DNA of 64,000 bases from Saccharothrix australiensis (lineage in GTDB: Bacteria > Actinomycetota > Actinomycetes > Mycobacteriales > Pseudonocardiaceae). The notes under the pieces are model-generated. The model saw only the letters and a program-made list of their open reading frames with translations. It was not told the origin of the DNA and ran no database searches. Position numbers and translations under genes: made by a program. The DNA lies in the NCBI RefSeq assembly GCF_003634935.1, contig NZ_RBXO01000001.1:2505501-2569500 (forward strand), in the 5' to 3' direction. How positions within the stretch are numbered: position 1 is the stretch's first letter; the number at the start of each line of letters is the position of its first letter. Positions 41,743 through 51,439 of this stretch are shown here, piece after piece.

Positions 41743-42984
41743 ATGTCAGCGCAACGACGGTCGGCCATCGCACCGATCAGCTACCTGGGTTTCATCTACG
41801 TGGCGAGCGTCGCGGTCGCCGCCTCGTACGGCAAGGTCGGTCCGGTCTCCGTGCTCGTGCAGGACGAGCTGGGGCTGAGCCTGGCGCAGGTCGGGTGGGC
41901 CGTCTCCACGATCGACGTGGTCGCGGCCGCGCTCGGCGCGGTGGTCGGCCTCGGCCTGTCCCACCGCGGCAGGCGCGCGGGCCTGACCACCGGCCTGCTG
42001 GTGATCGCCGCGACCAACTTCTGGCTCGCGGTGACGTCCGGGTTCCCGGCGCTGGTCGCCGCGCGGACCGCCGAGGGGCTGGGCTACCTGCTCGCGTGCA
42101 CCGCCGCGCCCAGCCTGATCAGCACGATGGCGTCGGGCAGGCGGCGGGCCGTCGCGCTGTCGCTGTGGGCGACGTTCGTCCCGGTCGGGCTGTCCGTCGG
42201 CGCGTTCAGCGGCGGCGTCATCGCCACCGCGCTCGGGTGGCGCGGCTGGTTCGCGGTCGTCGGCGTGGTGGTGCTCGTGTTCGGCGTCGCCTCGCTGCTG
42301 TGGCGGCCCGCGGAGGACGCGGTCGCCGTCGCCGAGCGGGACGGCGCGCCGCTGCGGGCGAGGGAGTTCGGCCGGCCGCTGGTGCTCGGGCTGGGGTTCA
42401 CCGTCGTCGTGGCGCTGAACGTGACGGTGCTCAGCCTGTTCCCCGTGTTCCTGGTGCGCGGCATGGGCTTGTCCGTCGCGGAGGCGGGCGGCCTGGTCGG
42501 CGTGGTGGTGCTGGTCGCCGTGCCGGGCGGGCTCGCGACCGGGTTGCTGGTGCGGCTCGGTGTCCCGCTGCGCGCCCAGGTGCTGCTCGGCGCGTTATTG
42601 GTGCTCGGCGTGTTCCTCGCGTTCACGCCGTCCTTCGGCCTGGTCGCGGTGAGCGCCGGGTTCGGCCTGTTCGCGTTCGTGGACGGGCTGCTGGTCGCCG
42701 TGGTGTTCGCGGCGGTGCCGCCGGTCGCGGGCCGGCCGCGCGCGATCACCGCGACCTACGGGGTGTTCTCCCAACTGGGCGGCCTGGGCTCCCTGTTCGG
42801 CCCGCCCCTGCTGAACGCCGCGGTCGAGCGGGCCGGGTGGTGGGCGGCGACCCCGGTCGTCGGCGCCGCCACGGCCGTCGGCCTGCTGCTGCTCTGGAAA
42901 ACCGTCCCCCCGACCCGGCCGGCCGCGGCCGACCTGGCCGGGGAACTGGTCGGACAACCGTCCAACGGCGTCACCCGGAACTGA
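41743..42984 (+). CDS. MFS transporter (second exporter of the cluster)
   Basis: This 413-aa protein has 12 predicted helices, a CynX/NimT-like or general MFS pattern and a loop 2-3 with HRGRRAGL. The substrate is unknown; its position after ubiX suggests transport of the product or an intermediate. A rare TTA leucine codon occurs at 42595-42597 (codon 285), which would make translation depend on the bldA tRNA in a streptomycete-like host. The ATG start lies 39 nt after ubiX. Confidence 0.9.
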   Translation: MSAQRRSAIAPISYLGFIYVASVAVAASYGKVGPVSVLVQDELGLSLAQVGWAVSTIDVVAAALGAVVGLGLSHRGRRAGLTTGLLVIAATNFWLAVTSGFPALVAARTAEGLGYLLACTAAPSLISTMASGRRRAVALSLWATFVPVGLSVGAFSGGVIATALGWRGWFAVVGVVVLVFGVASLLWRPAEDAVAVAERDGAPLRAREFGRPLVLGLGFTVVVALNVTVLSLFPVFLVRGMGLSVAEAGGLVGVVVLVAVPGGLATGLLVRLGVPLRAQVLLGALLVLGVFLAFTPSFGLVAVSAGFGLFAFVDGLLVAVVFAAVPPVAGRPRAITATYGVFSQLGGLGSLFGPPLLNAAVERAGWWAATPVVGAATAVGLLLLWKTVPPTRPAAADLAGELVGQPSNGVTRN

Positions 42985-43061
42985 CCGGAGCACTGGGCCC
43001 GCTATTCCCGGTGTCCCGGTCGGTTATTCCGTGCTGCCCGCGTGGGGCCCGCGGGACGCAT

Positions 43062-43119
43062 TTGGACAATGATTGATCTTCACCGTCTATATTGCCGCGC
43101 GGCGGTGCGTAAGATCAAT
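43062..43119 (+). promoter_or_regulatory. Candidate promoter overlapped by a 9-bp inverted repeat
   Basis: TATATT at 43088-43093 resembles a -10 box; TGGACA at 43063-43068 is a possible -35 with a long spacer. The inverted repeat ATTGATCTT (43072-43080) and AAGATCAAT (43111-43119) brackets the -10. The arrangement suggests a repressor or activator site controlling the radical SAM-sulfation operon that starts at 43277. Confidence 0.5.
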
Positions 43120-43276
43120 TGAGCGAACTGTTTGAGCAGCTCGGGGCCATAAGGACGCGTGGTTTACAAAACTTCTCGCCTGTGCCAGCATCGAAAGTGT
43201 TGAACCGCCTCCCGATCCGGGGCGAAGCAACCCAGTCGCACCGGTGCGCGACGAACCCGATGAGAAGGGGCCACTC

Positions 43277-44944
43277 ATGGCACGCAAGTCCCTGGCGCTG
43301 GAGCTCTACACGAACGCCGACGACTCGACGGATCACCGGTTTATGCGGCAAATGCGTGAGCAGGACGCGGAGCCGGTGCCGACGGACAGCTCGCTGCCCC
43401 GTTTCACGCTCGTCGTCGGACCGTCGCCGTTCACCATGCCGCGCGGCTGGGAATTCTTCCTCACCTCGCCCTACGAGGGCGCGACCTACATCTCCACCGT
43501 GCTGCACAACGCCGGCTACCCGGTGCGGATCGTGGACGTCCGCTACGACCTCGACCCGCTCAAGTCGGCCTACGACCAGATCGTCGGCCAGACCGACGTG
43601 CTGGGCATCTGCACGTTCGAGGACAACTTCCCGTTCTGCCGCGAGCTGATGGAGCAGGTCCGCGCGGCCGAGCCGGACGTGCCGATCATCTGCGGCGGGT
43701 CGCTGGTCACCTCCGTGCCGCACGTCTTCATGGAGAGCACCGAGTGCGACATCGCGGTGATCAGCGAGGGCGAGATCACCATCCTCGAACTGATGGAGAG
43801 CTACCGGGCCGGCCGGTGGGACCGCGACCTGCCCGGCATCCGGGGCATCTGCTTCGGCAAGCCCGACGGCACCTGGCAGCGGACCAAGCCGCGCGGCCAG
43901 ATGATGGACCTCGACGCGCTGCCGCGGATGCGCCTTGACCTGTGGCCGCAGTCCCGCGGCGCGCTGGGCCTCCAGCCGCAGATCATCTCCTCCTACAGCC
44001 GCGGCTGCAAGATGGACTGCTCGTTCTGCTACCGCACCACGCCGCAGGTCCGCGCGAAGTCCCAGGAGAAGATGGACCGCGACATGGCGTGGCTCAAGTC
44101 GCAGTACGGCATCGACTTCTGCTTCTTCGTGGACCTGACGTTCAGTTCCAACCGCAAGCAGACGATCGAGATCTGCGATGTCGTCAAGGATTACGACATC
44201 CGGTGGACCTGCTTGACCAGGTGCGCCGACATGGACCAGCCGCGGATCACCGCGATGCGTGATTCCGGCGCGGACATCATTCTTTACGGTGTGGAATCAT
44301 TGGGTACCGAAGTGCTGCGCGAGGCGCGCAAGGGCAGCAGTGAGAACCTCACCGTGCGCGCGATGCGCACCACTTTCGACGCGGGCGTCCGATTCGGCTC
44401 GCTGTTGATCGTCGGCCTCGCGAACGAGACCGAGGAATCGCTCGACCACATGGTCGAGTTCGCCGAGACCTACAACCACGTCACGCGGGTCAAGTACCTC
44501 TCGGCCATGCCGGGCACCACGGTGTACCAGCAGGCCATCGAGGCCAAGCTGATCCGGTCGGAGATCGACCACCTGAACTGGCTGTCGGTCGAGCAGGCGC
44601 TGCACGAGGACGAGTTCCTCAACGTCAGCGGCCTGCCCGAGAAGGTCTGCCGGGACGCCTACAAGCGCGTCTACGACTCCTACCAGCCGGGTCCGGTGAT
44701 GGACTTCAAGCACTACCCGGAGAACTTCCAGTACTTCCACCCGCAGCCGAACGACGGCCTCACGCGGTCGACGTCGTACGCGGGGCCGAACTGGCGGGCC
44801 AAGTGGAGCTCGGCCGCCGGGCCCCTGGTGCCCAACTCCGACCGCTTCACGCTGGACAAGTGCGCCTCGCCCGAGGTCGCCGCCGCCGGCAGCAGCCTGA
44901 TGGCGTGCGGCGCGAAGAAGAGCGCGGCGGCGTTCGCGTCCTGA
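43277..44944 (+). CDS. Cobalamin-binding-type radical SAM enzyme (first)
   Basis: This 555-aa protein has an N-terminal B12-binding-like Rossmann domain (about 60-180; TDVLGICTFEDNFPF, VPIICGGS) and a radical SAM core with C244, C248 and C251 (SRGCKMDCSFCY). It belongs to the B12-radical SAM class that includes C-methylases; which reaction it performs is unknown. No DxHxxG cobalamin motif is visible, so base-off binding is likely. It begins the plus-strand sulfation operon. The ATG at 43277 has GAGAAGGGG before it. Confidence 0.9.
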   Translation: MARKSLALELYTNADDSTDHRFMRQMREQDAEPVPTDSSLPRFTLVVGPSPFTMPRGWEFFLTSPYEGATYISTVLHNAGYPVRIVDVRYDLDPLKSAYDQIVGQTDVLGICTFEDNFPFCRELMEQVRAAEPDVPIICGGSLVTSVPHVFMESTECDIAVISEGEITILELMESYRAGRWDRDLPGIRGICFGKPDGTWQRTKPRGQMMDLDALPRMRLDLWPQSRGALGLQPQIISSYSRGCKMDCSFCYRTTPQVRAKSQEKMDRDMAWLKSQYGIDFCFFVDLTFSSNRKQTIEICDVVKDYDIRWTCLTRCADMDQPRITAMRDSGADIILYGVESLGTEVLREARKGSSENLTVRAMRTTFDAGVRFGSLLIVGLANETEESLDHMVEFAETYNHVTRVKYLSAMPGTTVYQQAIEAKLIRSEIDHLNWLSVEQALHEDEFLNVSGLPEKVCRDAYKRVYDSYQPGPVMDFKHYPENFQYFHPQPNDGLTRSTSYAGPNWRAKWSSAAGPLVPNSDRFTLDKCASPEVAAAGSSLMACGAKKSAAAFAS

Positions 44945-44958
44945 ACCGGCAGGCCGAC

Positions 44959-44986
44959 GGGTGTGCCGGCGCGCGCCGGCACACCC
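44959..44986. terminator. 28-bp perfect palindrome after the first radical SAM gene
   Basis: The core arms GTGTGCCGGCGC (44961-44972) and GCGCCGGCACAC (44973-44984) are exact complements with no spacer, and one extra G-G/C-C pair extends each side. In RNA it would form a very stable hairpin. It lies 15 nt past the stop codon and just before a strong ribosome-binding site, so it could be a partial terminator or attenuator between the radical SAM gene and the sulfotransferase part of the operon. Confidence 0.65.
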
Positions 44987-45008
44987 CGCCAGTGGAGGAG
45001 GTGTCGTG

Positions 45009-45062
45009 ATGAGCGTTGCCCCCGAGGGAGGGCGCCCCACCGCGCGGGACGGGGCGCGGTGA
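45009..45062 (+). CDS. 17-codon leader ORF coupled to the sulfotransferase
   Basis: A near-perfect ribosome-binding site (GGAGGAGG) precedes ATG AGC GTT GCC, giving a 17-residue peptide MSVAPEGGRPTARDGAR that stops at 45062. The stop overlaps the GTG start of the sulfotransferase (GTGA). The best ribosome-binding site in the region thus serves this tiny frame, and the sulfotransferase would be translated by coupling. It may be a leader peptide working with the palindrome upstream, or simply a translation helper. Confidence 0.5.
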   Translation: MSVAPEGGRPTARDGAR

Positions 45063-46138
45063 CGCCGGTCCGGTCGAGCAGCCCGGTGTTCATCGTCGGC
45101 ACCGAACGCTCGGGGTCGAACCTGCTGCGGCTGGTCCTCGACTCGCACCCGAACATCGCGGTGCCGCACCCGCCGCACTTCATGCGCTACCTCGCGCCGC
45201 TGGCCGCCTCCTACGGCGACCTGGCGGTGGCGGCCAACCGGCGCGCGTTGGCCGAGGACGCGCTCCTGCTGCTGCGCAGGCACATCCACCCGTGGCCGCG
45301 GCCGGTCGACGCGGACCGGGTGGTCGCCACCGCCTCCCCGTCGGTGTTCGGCGTGGTGTCGGCGATCTACGAGCAGCACCGGATCTCGACCGGCAAGGCC
45401 CGCTGGGGGTGCAAGAGCACGTTCATGGTCGACCACGTGGACGACGTGCTGCGCGAGTACCCCGACGCGAAGTTCGTCTGGCTGGTGCGCGAGCCGCGCG
45501 ACGTCGCCGCGTCGGCCAAGCGCTCGGTCTTCGGCCACTGCGACCCGTACCTGATGGCGCGGCTGTGGGCGGCGCAGCAGCGGCGCGGGCTGGCCGCGCT
45601 GCGGCGGCACGGCCCGGACGTGGTGCGGCTGCTGCGCTACGAGGACCTGGTGCGCCGGCCGCGCGAGGAGATCACCGCCCTGTGCGACTTCCTCGGCGAG
45701 CGCGCCGACCCGGCCATGTTCGAGCACCACCGGTCCACCGCCGCCCGGCAGACCGCGCACCTGTCCGAGTCGTGGCGCAAGACCGCCGAGCCGATCTCGG
45801 CCAGGCACGTCGGCGCGTACCGCGGCAACCTGTCCCGGCACGAGCTGCTGCTGGTCGACAAGGTGACCGCCGACCTGAAGGAGCGGTTCGGCTACCCCGT
45901 CGACCCCGACGCGGAGCGCACGGCGACGCCGCTGCTCGCGGTGCGCGCCGCGCGGTCGGCCGTGCTGCGCTGCGCCGTCGAGTTCCGCTCGCTGCGCAAG
46001 GACCGCAACTACACCCGTCGGCTGGCGCGGGACCTCACCGTGCGCCGACTCCGGCTCAAGGCCGGGCTGCGCCGACGCCGACCGGCGGCCGGGCGGCTCG
46101 CCGCACCCACCGACACAGCGAGGACGGAGTCACCGTGA
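45059..46138 (+). CDS. Sulfotransferase (second copy)
   Basis: This 359-aa PAPS-dependent enzyme of the Sulfotransfer_3 type has the 5'-phosphosulfate loop VFIVGTERSGSNLLR (10-24), the 3'-phosphate segment KFVWLVREPRDVAASAK, and RLLRYEDLVRRP. The C-terminal 60 residues are very basic. It is directly upstream of a methyltransferase and the PAPS-forming genes, so it is the best candidate for sulfating the nucleoside. A longer frame from 44963 lacks conserved sequence, so the GTG at 45059 was chosen. Confidence 0.9.
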   Translation: MTPVRSSSPVFIVGTERSGSNLLRLVLDSHPNIAVPHPPHFMRYLAPLAASYGDLAVAANRRALAEDALLLLRRHIHPWPRPVDADRVVATASPSVFGVVSAIYEQHRISTGKARWGCKSTFMVDHVDDVLREYPDAKFVWLVREPRDVAASAKRSVFGHCDPYLMARLWAAQQRRGLAALRRHGPDVVRLLRYEDLVRRPREEITALCDFLGERADPAMFEHHRSTAARQTAHLSESWRKTAEPISARHVGAYRGNLSRHELLLVDKVTADLKERFGYPVDPDAERTATPLLAVRAARSAVLRCAVEFRSLRKDRNYTRRLARDLTVRRLRLKAGLRRRRPAAGRLAAPTDTARTESP

Positions 46139-46878
46139 TCGACCAGGACCAGGTCGTCTCCCACTTCACGGCCCGCGCGGGCAAGTACGACAGGTCGAGT
46201 TCCTGGTGCACCGACGACGCCCTCGGCGGGCTCACGCTGCGGATGGCGGACGTCGGGCCGGGGCAGCGCGTGCTCGACATCGCCTGCGGCACCGGGCTGG
46301 TGTCCAGGGTGTTCAAGCGCGCGGGCGTCGACGTCACCGGCGTCGACATCACCGAGGGCATGGCCGAGCAGGCGCGCCCGCACCTCGACCGGCTCGTCAT
46401 CGCGCCCGCCGAGGACCTGCCGTTCGCCGACGGCGAGTTCGACGCCGTGGTGTGCCGCCAGGGCGTGCAGTTCATGACGCTGCCCGACGCGGCGCGCGAG
46501 ATGGTGCGGGTGGTGCGGCCCGGCGGCCGGGTCGTGCTGGTCAACCTGTGCGCGTACGACGCGGCCGACCGCGACGAGTACTTCGAGATCCTCCGGCTGC
46601 GCAACCCGGTCCGCCGCCACTTCTTCCTGCCCGACGACCTGCGCCGGCTGCTGGCCGACGCGGGCTGCGACCCGGTGCGGCTGGAGCGCCACACGTCGGT
46701 CGAGGACGTCGACGCGTGGTCGGACAACGGCGCGATCGAGGAGAGCCGGCGGGAGGCGATCCGGGAGGTGTACCGCAACGCCTCGCCCGCGTTCCGCGCG
46801 CTGCACGCCGTGCGCGAGGCCGACGGGCGGTTCGTCGACCACATGCTGTTCGTCGTCGCGCAGGGCGTCAAGCCCTGA
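46135..46878 (+). CDS. Class I SAM methyltransferase
   Basis: This 247-aa UbiE/Methyltransf_11-type enzyme has motif [10 protein letters not shown] (46-54), GVDITEGM and the post-motif [14 protein letters not shown]. It starts [20 protein letters not shown] with a GTG overlapping the sulfotransferase stop by 4 nt, so both act in one sequence of steps. It shares the general fold but not close sequence with the methyltransferase half of the GyrB fusion. Whether it methylates O, N or C cannot be told. Confidence 0.9.
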   Translation: MIDQDQVVSHFTARAGKYDRSSSWCTDDALGGLTLRMADVGPGQRVLDIACGTGLVSRVFKRAGVDVTGVDITEGMAEQARPHLDRLVIAPAEDLPFADGEFDAVVCRQGVQFMTLPDAAREMVRVVRPGGRVVLVNLCAYDAADRDEYFEILRLRNPVRRHFFLPDDLRRLLADAGCDPVRLERHTSVEDVDAWSDNGAIEESRREAIREVYRNASPAFRALHAVREADGRFVDHMLFVVAQGVKP

Positions 46879-46912
46879 CGGCCGGCCGGGAGGACGGGGA
46901 GGGAGCGAGCCG

Positions 46913-47803
46913 GTGCGGACGCTGACGCGGCTGCGCGCGCTGGAGGCCGAGGGCGTCGACATCCTCCGGGAGGTCGTCGCCGAGGCCGCGCGGCCCGTGC
47001 TGCTGTACTCGATGGACAAGGACAGCTCGGTGCTGCTGCACCTGGCGCGCAAGGCGTTCCACCCGGCCCGGCCACCGCTGCCGCTGCTGCACGTGGACAC
47101 CACGTGGCAGTTCCGCGAGGTGATCGAGTTCCGGGACCGGACCGCCGCCCGCCTCGGGCTCGACCTGATCGTGCACCGCAACCCGGAGTGCGTGCGGCTG
47201 GGCGTGGGTCCCTTCACGCACGGACCGGCCGTGCACACCGACATGTGGTGGGCGCAGGGCCTCCAACAGGCGCTGGACGAGCACGGTTTCGACGCGGCCG
47301 TCGGCGGCGCGCGGCGCGACGGGCCGCGCTCGCGGGCGGCGGAGCGGGTCTTCGCGCCGCGGGCCCGCGGGCGGGAGCAGCGGCGGCAGCGGCCCGAGCT
47401 GTGGGACCTCTACAACTGCCGCACCGCGCCCGACGAGACGGTGCGGGTGTCCCCGCTGGCGAACTGGACCGAGCTGGACGTCTGGGAGTACGTCGCGCGC
47501 GAGGACGTCCCGGTCGCGCCGCTGTACTTCGCGGCCGAGCGCCCGGTCGTGCGGCGCGACATCGGGCTCGTCGTCGTGGACGACGAGCGGATGCCGCTGC
47601 GGCCGGGCGAGCGGCCGGAGCGGCGGCTGGTGCGGGTCCGCGCGCTGGGCTGCTACCCGCTCAGCGCCGCGGTCGAGAGCGACGCGCGCACCGCGGCCGA
47701 CATCGTCCGGGAGACCGCCGGCACGGCGGGGCGCGGCGGCGGGGTCGATCACGACGCCGTCGGTCCGGCGGAGTCCGAGGAGCGAGAGGGGTGCTTCCGA
47801 TGA
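46913..47803 (+). CDS. cysD: Sulfate adenylyltransferase subunit 2 (CysD-like, altered active site)
   Basis: This 296-aa PP-loop ATP pyrophosphatase follows E. coli CysD closely ([45 protein letters not shown]-like [12 protein letters not shown]). Two usually invariant places differ. The PP-loop IGKDSS reads MDKDSS (D35 in place of Gly). GGARRDEEKSRAKER reads [15 protein letters not shown] (131-145). It should form APS from sulfate and ATP with CysN. The changes suggest altered activity or a special substrate. The GTG at 46913 follows GGAGGG. Confidence 0.9.
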   Translation: MRTLTRLRALEAEGVDILREVVAEAARPVLLYSMDKDSSVLLHLARKAFHPARPPLPLLHVDTTWQFREVIEFRDRTAARLGLDLIVHRNPECVRLGVGPFTHGPAVHTDMWWAQGLQQALDEHGFDAAVGGARRDGPRSRAAERVFAPRARGREQRRQRPELWDLYNCRTAPDETVRVSPLANWTELDVWEYVAREDVPVAPLYFAAERPVVRRDIGLVVVDDERMPLRPGERPERRLVRVRALGCYPLSAAVESDARTAADIVRETAGTAGRGGGVDHDAVGPAESEEREGCFR

Positions 47804-49680
47804 CGGCGGTGGTCGACCCGGACACCGGTGACGCGCTGCCGCCGCGCGCGGGTACCGCCGACCGGGACCTGTTGCGGCTGGTGGCGTGCGGTGGTGTCGG
47901 CGACGGCAAGCGCACGCTGCTCGGCCGCCTGCTCTACGAGGCGGGCGCGGCGCGCGAGGACCGCCTGGCGGCGGTGCGCGCGGACGCCGCCGGGCGCGGC
48001 GGCGGACCCGACTACGCCCTGCTCCTCGACGGCCCGGCCGCCGAGCGCGAGCGTGGCGACGTCGTCCACCGGCGCTTCGCCACCGCCACGCGCGAGTTCG
48101 TCGTCGCCGACGTGCCCGGCCGCGAGCGGCGCACGGGCGACCTGGTCGCCGGCGCGTCCACCGCCGACGTCGCGCTCATCGTGGTCGACGCGCGGAAGTC
48201 GTTGCCCCGCGAGGTCCGCGGGCACACGCACCTGGCCGCGCTGCTGGGCGTCGGCGCGGTCGTGGTCGCCGTCACCAAGGTCGACCTCGTCGACTACGGG
48301 CGCGCGGCGCACGAGCGGATCTCCCACGACTACCGCGAGTTCGCGCGCCGGCTCGGCCTGACCGCGGTCGAGGTCGTGCCCACCTGCGCGCCGCTCGGCG
48401 ACAACGTCGGCACGCGCAGCGCGCGGATGCCCTGGTACGAGGGCCCCGCGCTGCTGGAGCTGCTGGAGTCGTTCCCGGCGACCGACCGCGGCGGCGACCG
48501 CTGCTTCCGCCTGCCGGTGCGCTACGTCAACCAAGTGCCGCCGGACTTCCGGGGCTGCTGCGGCCGGATCACCAGCGGCGCGGTGCGCCCCGGCGACCCC
48601 GTGCTGGTGCTGCCCGGCGGGCAGCGGACCGCGGTGACGGCCGTGCACGGTGGTGAGGACGACGAGGCCGTCGCCGGCGAGTCGGTCACCGTGACCGTCG
48701 CCGACGACGTGGACGTCGCGCGCGGCGACCTGCTGTGCGACCCCGAGTCGCCCGCCGAGGTCACCGACGGGTTCCAGGCGCACCTGGTGTGGCTGCACGA
48801 GGAGCCGATGTTCCCCGGCCGGCGCTACGCGATCCGGATCGGCGCCCGGCTGGTGCGCGGCTCCGTCCGGGCGCTGCGGCACCGCCTCGACGTCGACACC
48901 CTCGACCAGGTGCCCGCCGCCGGCCTGGCGTGCGACGACCTCGGGCTGGTCGACGTCGAGGTGGACCAGCCGGTGGCGCTCGACCGGTACCAGGACGACC
49001 GCCGCACCGGCGCGTTCCTCGTGCTCGACCCGGTCACCAACGCCACCGTCGGCGCGGGCATGGTGCGGCAGCCTGCGCGGCCCGGCGCCGGGCCGTCGTG
49101 GCAGCGGACCGACGTGGGCAAGGCCGCCCGCCGCCTGCGCAACGGGCACCGGCCGGGCGTGGTGTGGCTGACCGGGCTGTCCGGCTCCGGCAAGTCCACC
49201 ATCGCGAACCTGCTCGAACAGCGCCTGCACGCGCGCGGCGTCCACACCTACCTGCTCGACGGCGACAACCTCCGCTGCGGGCTCAACAGCGACCTCGGGT
49301 TCCGGGCCGCGGACCGGGTGGAGAACATCCGGCGGACGGCCGAGGTCGCCCGGCTGATGGTGGACGCCGGCCTCGTCGTCCTGGTCGCCTGCATCTCGCC
49401 GTTCGCGGCGGACCGGCGGCTGGCCCGCGCCCTCGTCGCCGAGGGCGAGTTCTGCGAGGTGCACGTCGACGCGCCGCTGGAGGTCGCGGAACGCCGTGAC
49501 CCCAAGGGGTTGTACCGGCGGGCGCGGCGCGGGGAGATCGCCGACTTCACCGGCATCGACTCGCCGTACGAACCGCCGGACGCGCCCGAGGTGCGCATCG
49601 ACACCACCGGCGGTACACCTGAAGACGCCGTCGCGGAACTGCTCGCGCGGCTGACCGCGATGGGGATGGTCCACTCGTGA
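47800..49680 (+). CDS. cysNC: Bifunctional CysN-like GTPase / APS kinase, GTPase motifs degenerate
   Basis: This 626-aa fusion starts at an ATG overlapping cysD. The CysN half (about 25-440) has lost GTPase motifs: G1 reads GDGKRT (Arg38 for Ser/Thr), G3 reads DVPGRE (for DTPGHE), G4 reads TKVD (for NKMD), and the conserved ITID switch is gone. The APS-kinase half (about 450-626) is intact: [38 protein letters not shown] and [12 protein letters not shown] to PAPS conversion should work; GTP-driven APS synthesis is doubtful. Confidence 0.92.
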   Translation: MTAVVDPDTGDALPPRAGTADRDLLRLVACGGVGDGKRTLLGRLLYEAGAAREDRLAAVRADAAGRGGGPDYALLLDGPAAERERGDVVHRRFATATREFVVADVPGRERRTGDLVAGASTADVALIVVDARKSLPREVRGHTHLAALLGVGAVVVAVTKVDLVDYGRAAHERISHDYREFARRLGLTAVEVVPTCAPLGDNVGTRSARMPWYEGPALLELLESFPATDRGGDRCFRLPVRYVNQVPPDFRGCCGRITSGAVRPGDPVLVLPGGQRTAVTAVHGGEDDEAVAGESVTVTVADDVDVARGDLLCDPESPAEVTDGFQAHLVWLHEEPMFPGRRYAIRIGARLVRGSVRALRHRLDVDTLDQVPAAGLACDDLGLVDVEVDQPVALDRYQDDRRTGAFLVLDPVTNATVGAGMVRQPARPGAGPSWQRTDVGKAARRLRNGHRPGVVWLTGLSGSGKSTIANLLEQRLHARGVHTYLLDGDNLRCGLNSDLGFRAADRVENIRRTAEVARLMVDAGLVVLVACISPFAADRRLARALVAEGEFCEVHVDAPLEVAERRDPKGLYRRARRGEIADFTGIDSPYEPPDAPEVRIDTTGGTPEDAVAELLARLTAMGMVHS

Positions 49681-50504
49681 CGCTGCCCGCCGACAACCAC
49701 GTCCACACCCAGTGCTCCTGGGACGCGGTGGAGGGCTCGATGCGCCGCAGCTGCGAGCGCGCCGTCGAGTTCGGCCTGCCCGCGATCGCGTTCACCGACC
49801 ACGCCGACTTCACCCGGTGGACGACCCCGGACACCGCCGCCGAGGACCCGTCGGCGCGCACCATCGGCGCGCACGCGCACTCGGGTTGGCTGGACGTCGA
49901 CGACTACCGGCGCCACCTCGACCGGTGCCGGTGGGAGTTCCCGGACCTGCGCATCCTGTCCGGCGTCGAGACCGGCGAGCCGCACCTGTTCAAGGACGAG
50001 GTGGCCGGGCTGCTGGCGACGACCCGGTTCGACCGGGTGCTCGGTTCGCTGCACGCCCTCGAATCCGGTGGTGACGTCGTCTACCTGCGCACGTTGTTCC
50101 GCACCGGCGACCCGGAGGCGCTGCTGCGCGACTACCTCGCGGAAACCGTCCGGATGATCGAGACCGCCGGCGGGTTCCAGGTGCTCGCGCACGTCGATTA
50201 CCCCATCCGGTTCTGGCCCGCGCGGGCCGGCGCGTTCGAGGCCGCGCGATTCGAGGAGGAATACCGCGAGGTGCTGCGGGCACTGGCGAGATCGGGGCGG
50301 GTGCTCGAAGTGAACACCGGTGGTCCGCAACTCGTCGCGGAAATAGTCCGTTGGTGGTACCTCGAAGGGGGCACTGCGGTGTCTTTCGGTAGTGATGCGC
50401 ACGTGCCGTGGCTCGTCGGGAACAATTTCGACCTCGCCGCCGCGATGGTCGAGTCGTGCGGGTTCCGGCCCGGCCGCGATCCGCTCGACTTCTGGCGCCG
50501 GTGA
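49677..50504 (+). CDS. PHP-domain phosphatase (candidate PAP phosphatase)
   Basis: This 275-aa PHP-family metal hydrolase has [11 protein letters not shown] (H8, H10), FTDHADF (D41, H42), GSLHAL and a late [10 protein letters not shown]. It resembles histidinol-phosphate phosphatases by fold. Some PHP proteins (YciV/RnaAM) hydrolyse 3',5'-bisphosphonucleotides such as pAp, the by-product of sulfotransfer. Because it overlaps cysNC by 4 nt (GTGA), removal of PAP is the most reasonable role; dephosphorylation of a nucleotide intermediate is an alternative. Confidence 0.88.
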   Translation: MTLPADNHVHTQCSWDAVEGSMRRSCERAVEFGLPAIAFTDHADFTRWTTPDTAAEDPSARTIGAHAHSGWLDVDDYRRHLDRCRWEFPDLRILSGVETGEPHLFKDEVAGLLATTRFDRVLGSLHALESGGDVVYLRTLFRTGDPEALLRDYLAETVRMIETAGGFQVLAHVDYPIRFWPARAGAFEAARFEEEYREVLRALARSGRVLEVNTGGPQLVAEIVRWWYLEGGTAVSFGSDAHVPWLVGNNFDLAAAMVESCGFRPGRDPLDFWRR

Positions 50505-50521
50505 ACCGGTAGCCTGCGATC

Positions 50522-51406
50522 ATGCGACTCGGCCAGGCGGAAGTCGAACGGGTGCGGCGCATCGTGGGTTCGGGTGTCGTGGACGCGCACCGGGTGAGTG
50601 ATCGCGGATATGCGCCGAACATGCGCTGGGTGGTGCGCACGGAGGACGGCCGCTCGGTTTTCGTGAAGTACGCGACCGATCGGCAGACGGCGTCGTGGCT
50701 GCGCGCGGAGCACGCCGTGTACCGGCGGCTGCGCGGCAAGTTCTTCCCCCAGCTGCTCGGCTGGGACGACGACGGCGAGTCGCCGGTGCTCGTGCTGGAG
50801 GACCTCTCGGACGCGGTGTGGCCGCCGCCGTGGACGCCGGACGCCGTCGACGCCGTGCTGGCGGCGCTGGAGGAGCTGCACGGCGGTCCGACGCCGGCCG
50901 GCCTCGGCGCGCTGGACGCGACGCAGTACGCCGAGGACGGCTGGCCGGAGGTGGCGCGGCGGCCGGAGCCGCTGCTGTCGCTCGGCCTGTGCACGGCGGC
51001 GTGGCTGGACCGGGCGCTGCCGGTGCTGGTGGCGGCGGCGTCGTTGGACGCGCTGGCCGGCGACGCCACCCTGCACCTGGACGTGCGCAGCGACAACCTG
51101 TGCCTGCGCGACGGCCGGGCGGTGCTGTTCGACTGGAACCACGCGGCGGTCGGCAACCCGCAGTTCGACATCGCGTTCTGGCTGCCGAGCCTGCGGGCGG
51201 AGGGCGGCCCGGAGCCGGAGGAGGTGGCCGACCTCGACCCGGCGATGTCGGCGCACGTGTCGGGCTTCTTCGCGGCCCGCGCCGGCCTGCCGGTGATCCC
51301 GACCGCGCCCGGTGTGCGGGCGATCCAGCTCGTGCAGCTGCGGACGGCGCTGCCGTGGGCGGCACGAGCCCTGGACCTGCCACCGCTGGACGGCCCGAAC
51401 CGCTGA
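50522..51406 (+). CDS. Aminoglycoside-phosphotransferase-family (APH) kinase
   Basis: This 294-aa protein has the catalytic loop LHLDVRSDNLCLRDGRAVLF and the metal-binding DWNHAAVGNPQFD, both intact. APH-fold kinases phosphorylate antibiotics, sugars or nucleosides. It is the last plus-strand gene of the sulfation operon, 17 nt after the PHP gene. Self-resistance by phosphorylating the product, or a biosynthetic phosphorylation, are both possible; the PHP and HAD phosphatases could reverse it. Confidence 0.88.
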   Translation: MRLGQAEVERVRRIVGSGVVDAHRVSDRGYAPNMRWVVRTEDGRSVFVKYATDRQTASWLRAEHAVYRRLRGKFFPQLLGWDDDGESPVLVLEDLSDAVWPPPWTPDAVDAVLAALEELHGGPTPAGLGALDATQYAEDGWPEVARRPEPLLSLGLCTAAWLDRALPVLVAAASLDALAGDATLHLDVRSDNLCLRDGRAVLFDWNHAAVGNPQFDIAFWLPSLRAEGGPEPEEVADLDPAMSAHVSGFFAARAGLPVIPTAPGVRAIQLVQLRTALPWAARALDLPPLDGPNR

Positions 51407-51439
51407 TCCACGGCACCCGACAGGCGACCGTCGCATGTG

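Noticed and set aside
45016-46134. Upstream extension of the methyltransferase frame
   Set aside because: It is the sulfotransferase gene read out of frame; the GTG at 46135 matches the 4-nt overlap and the family N-terminus.
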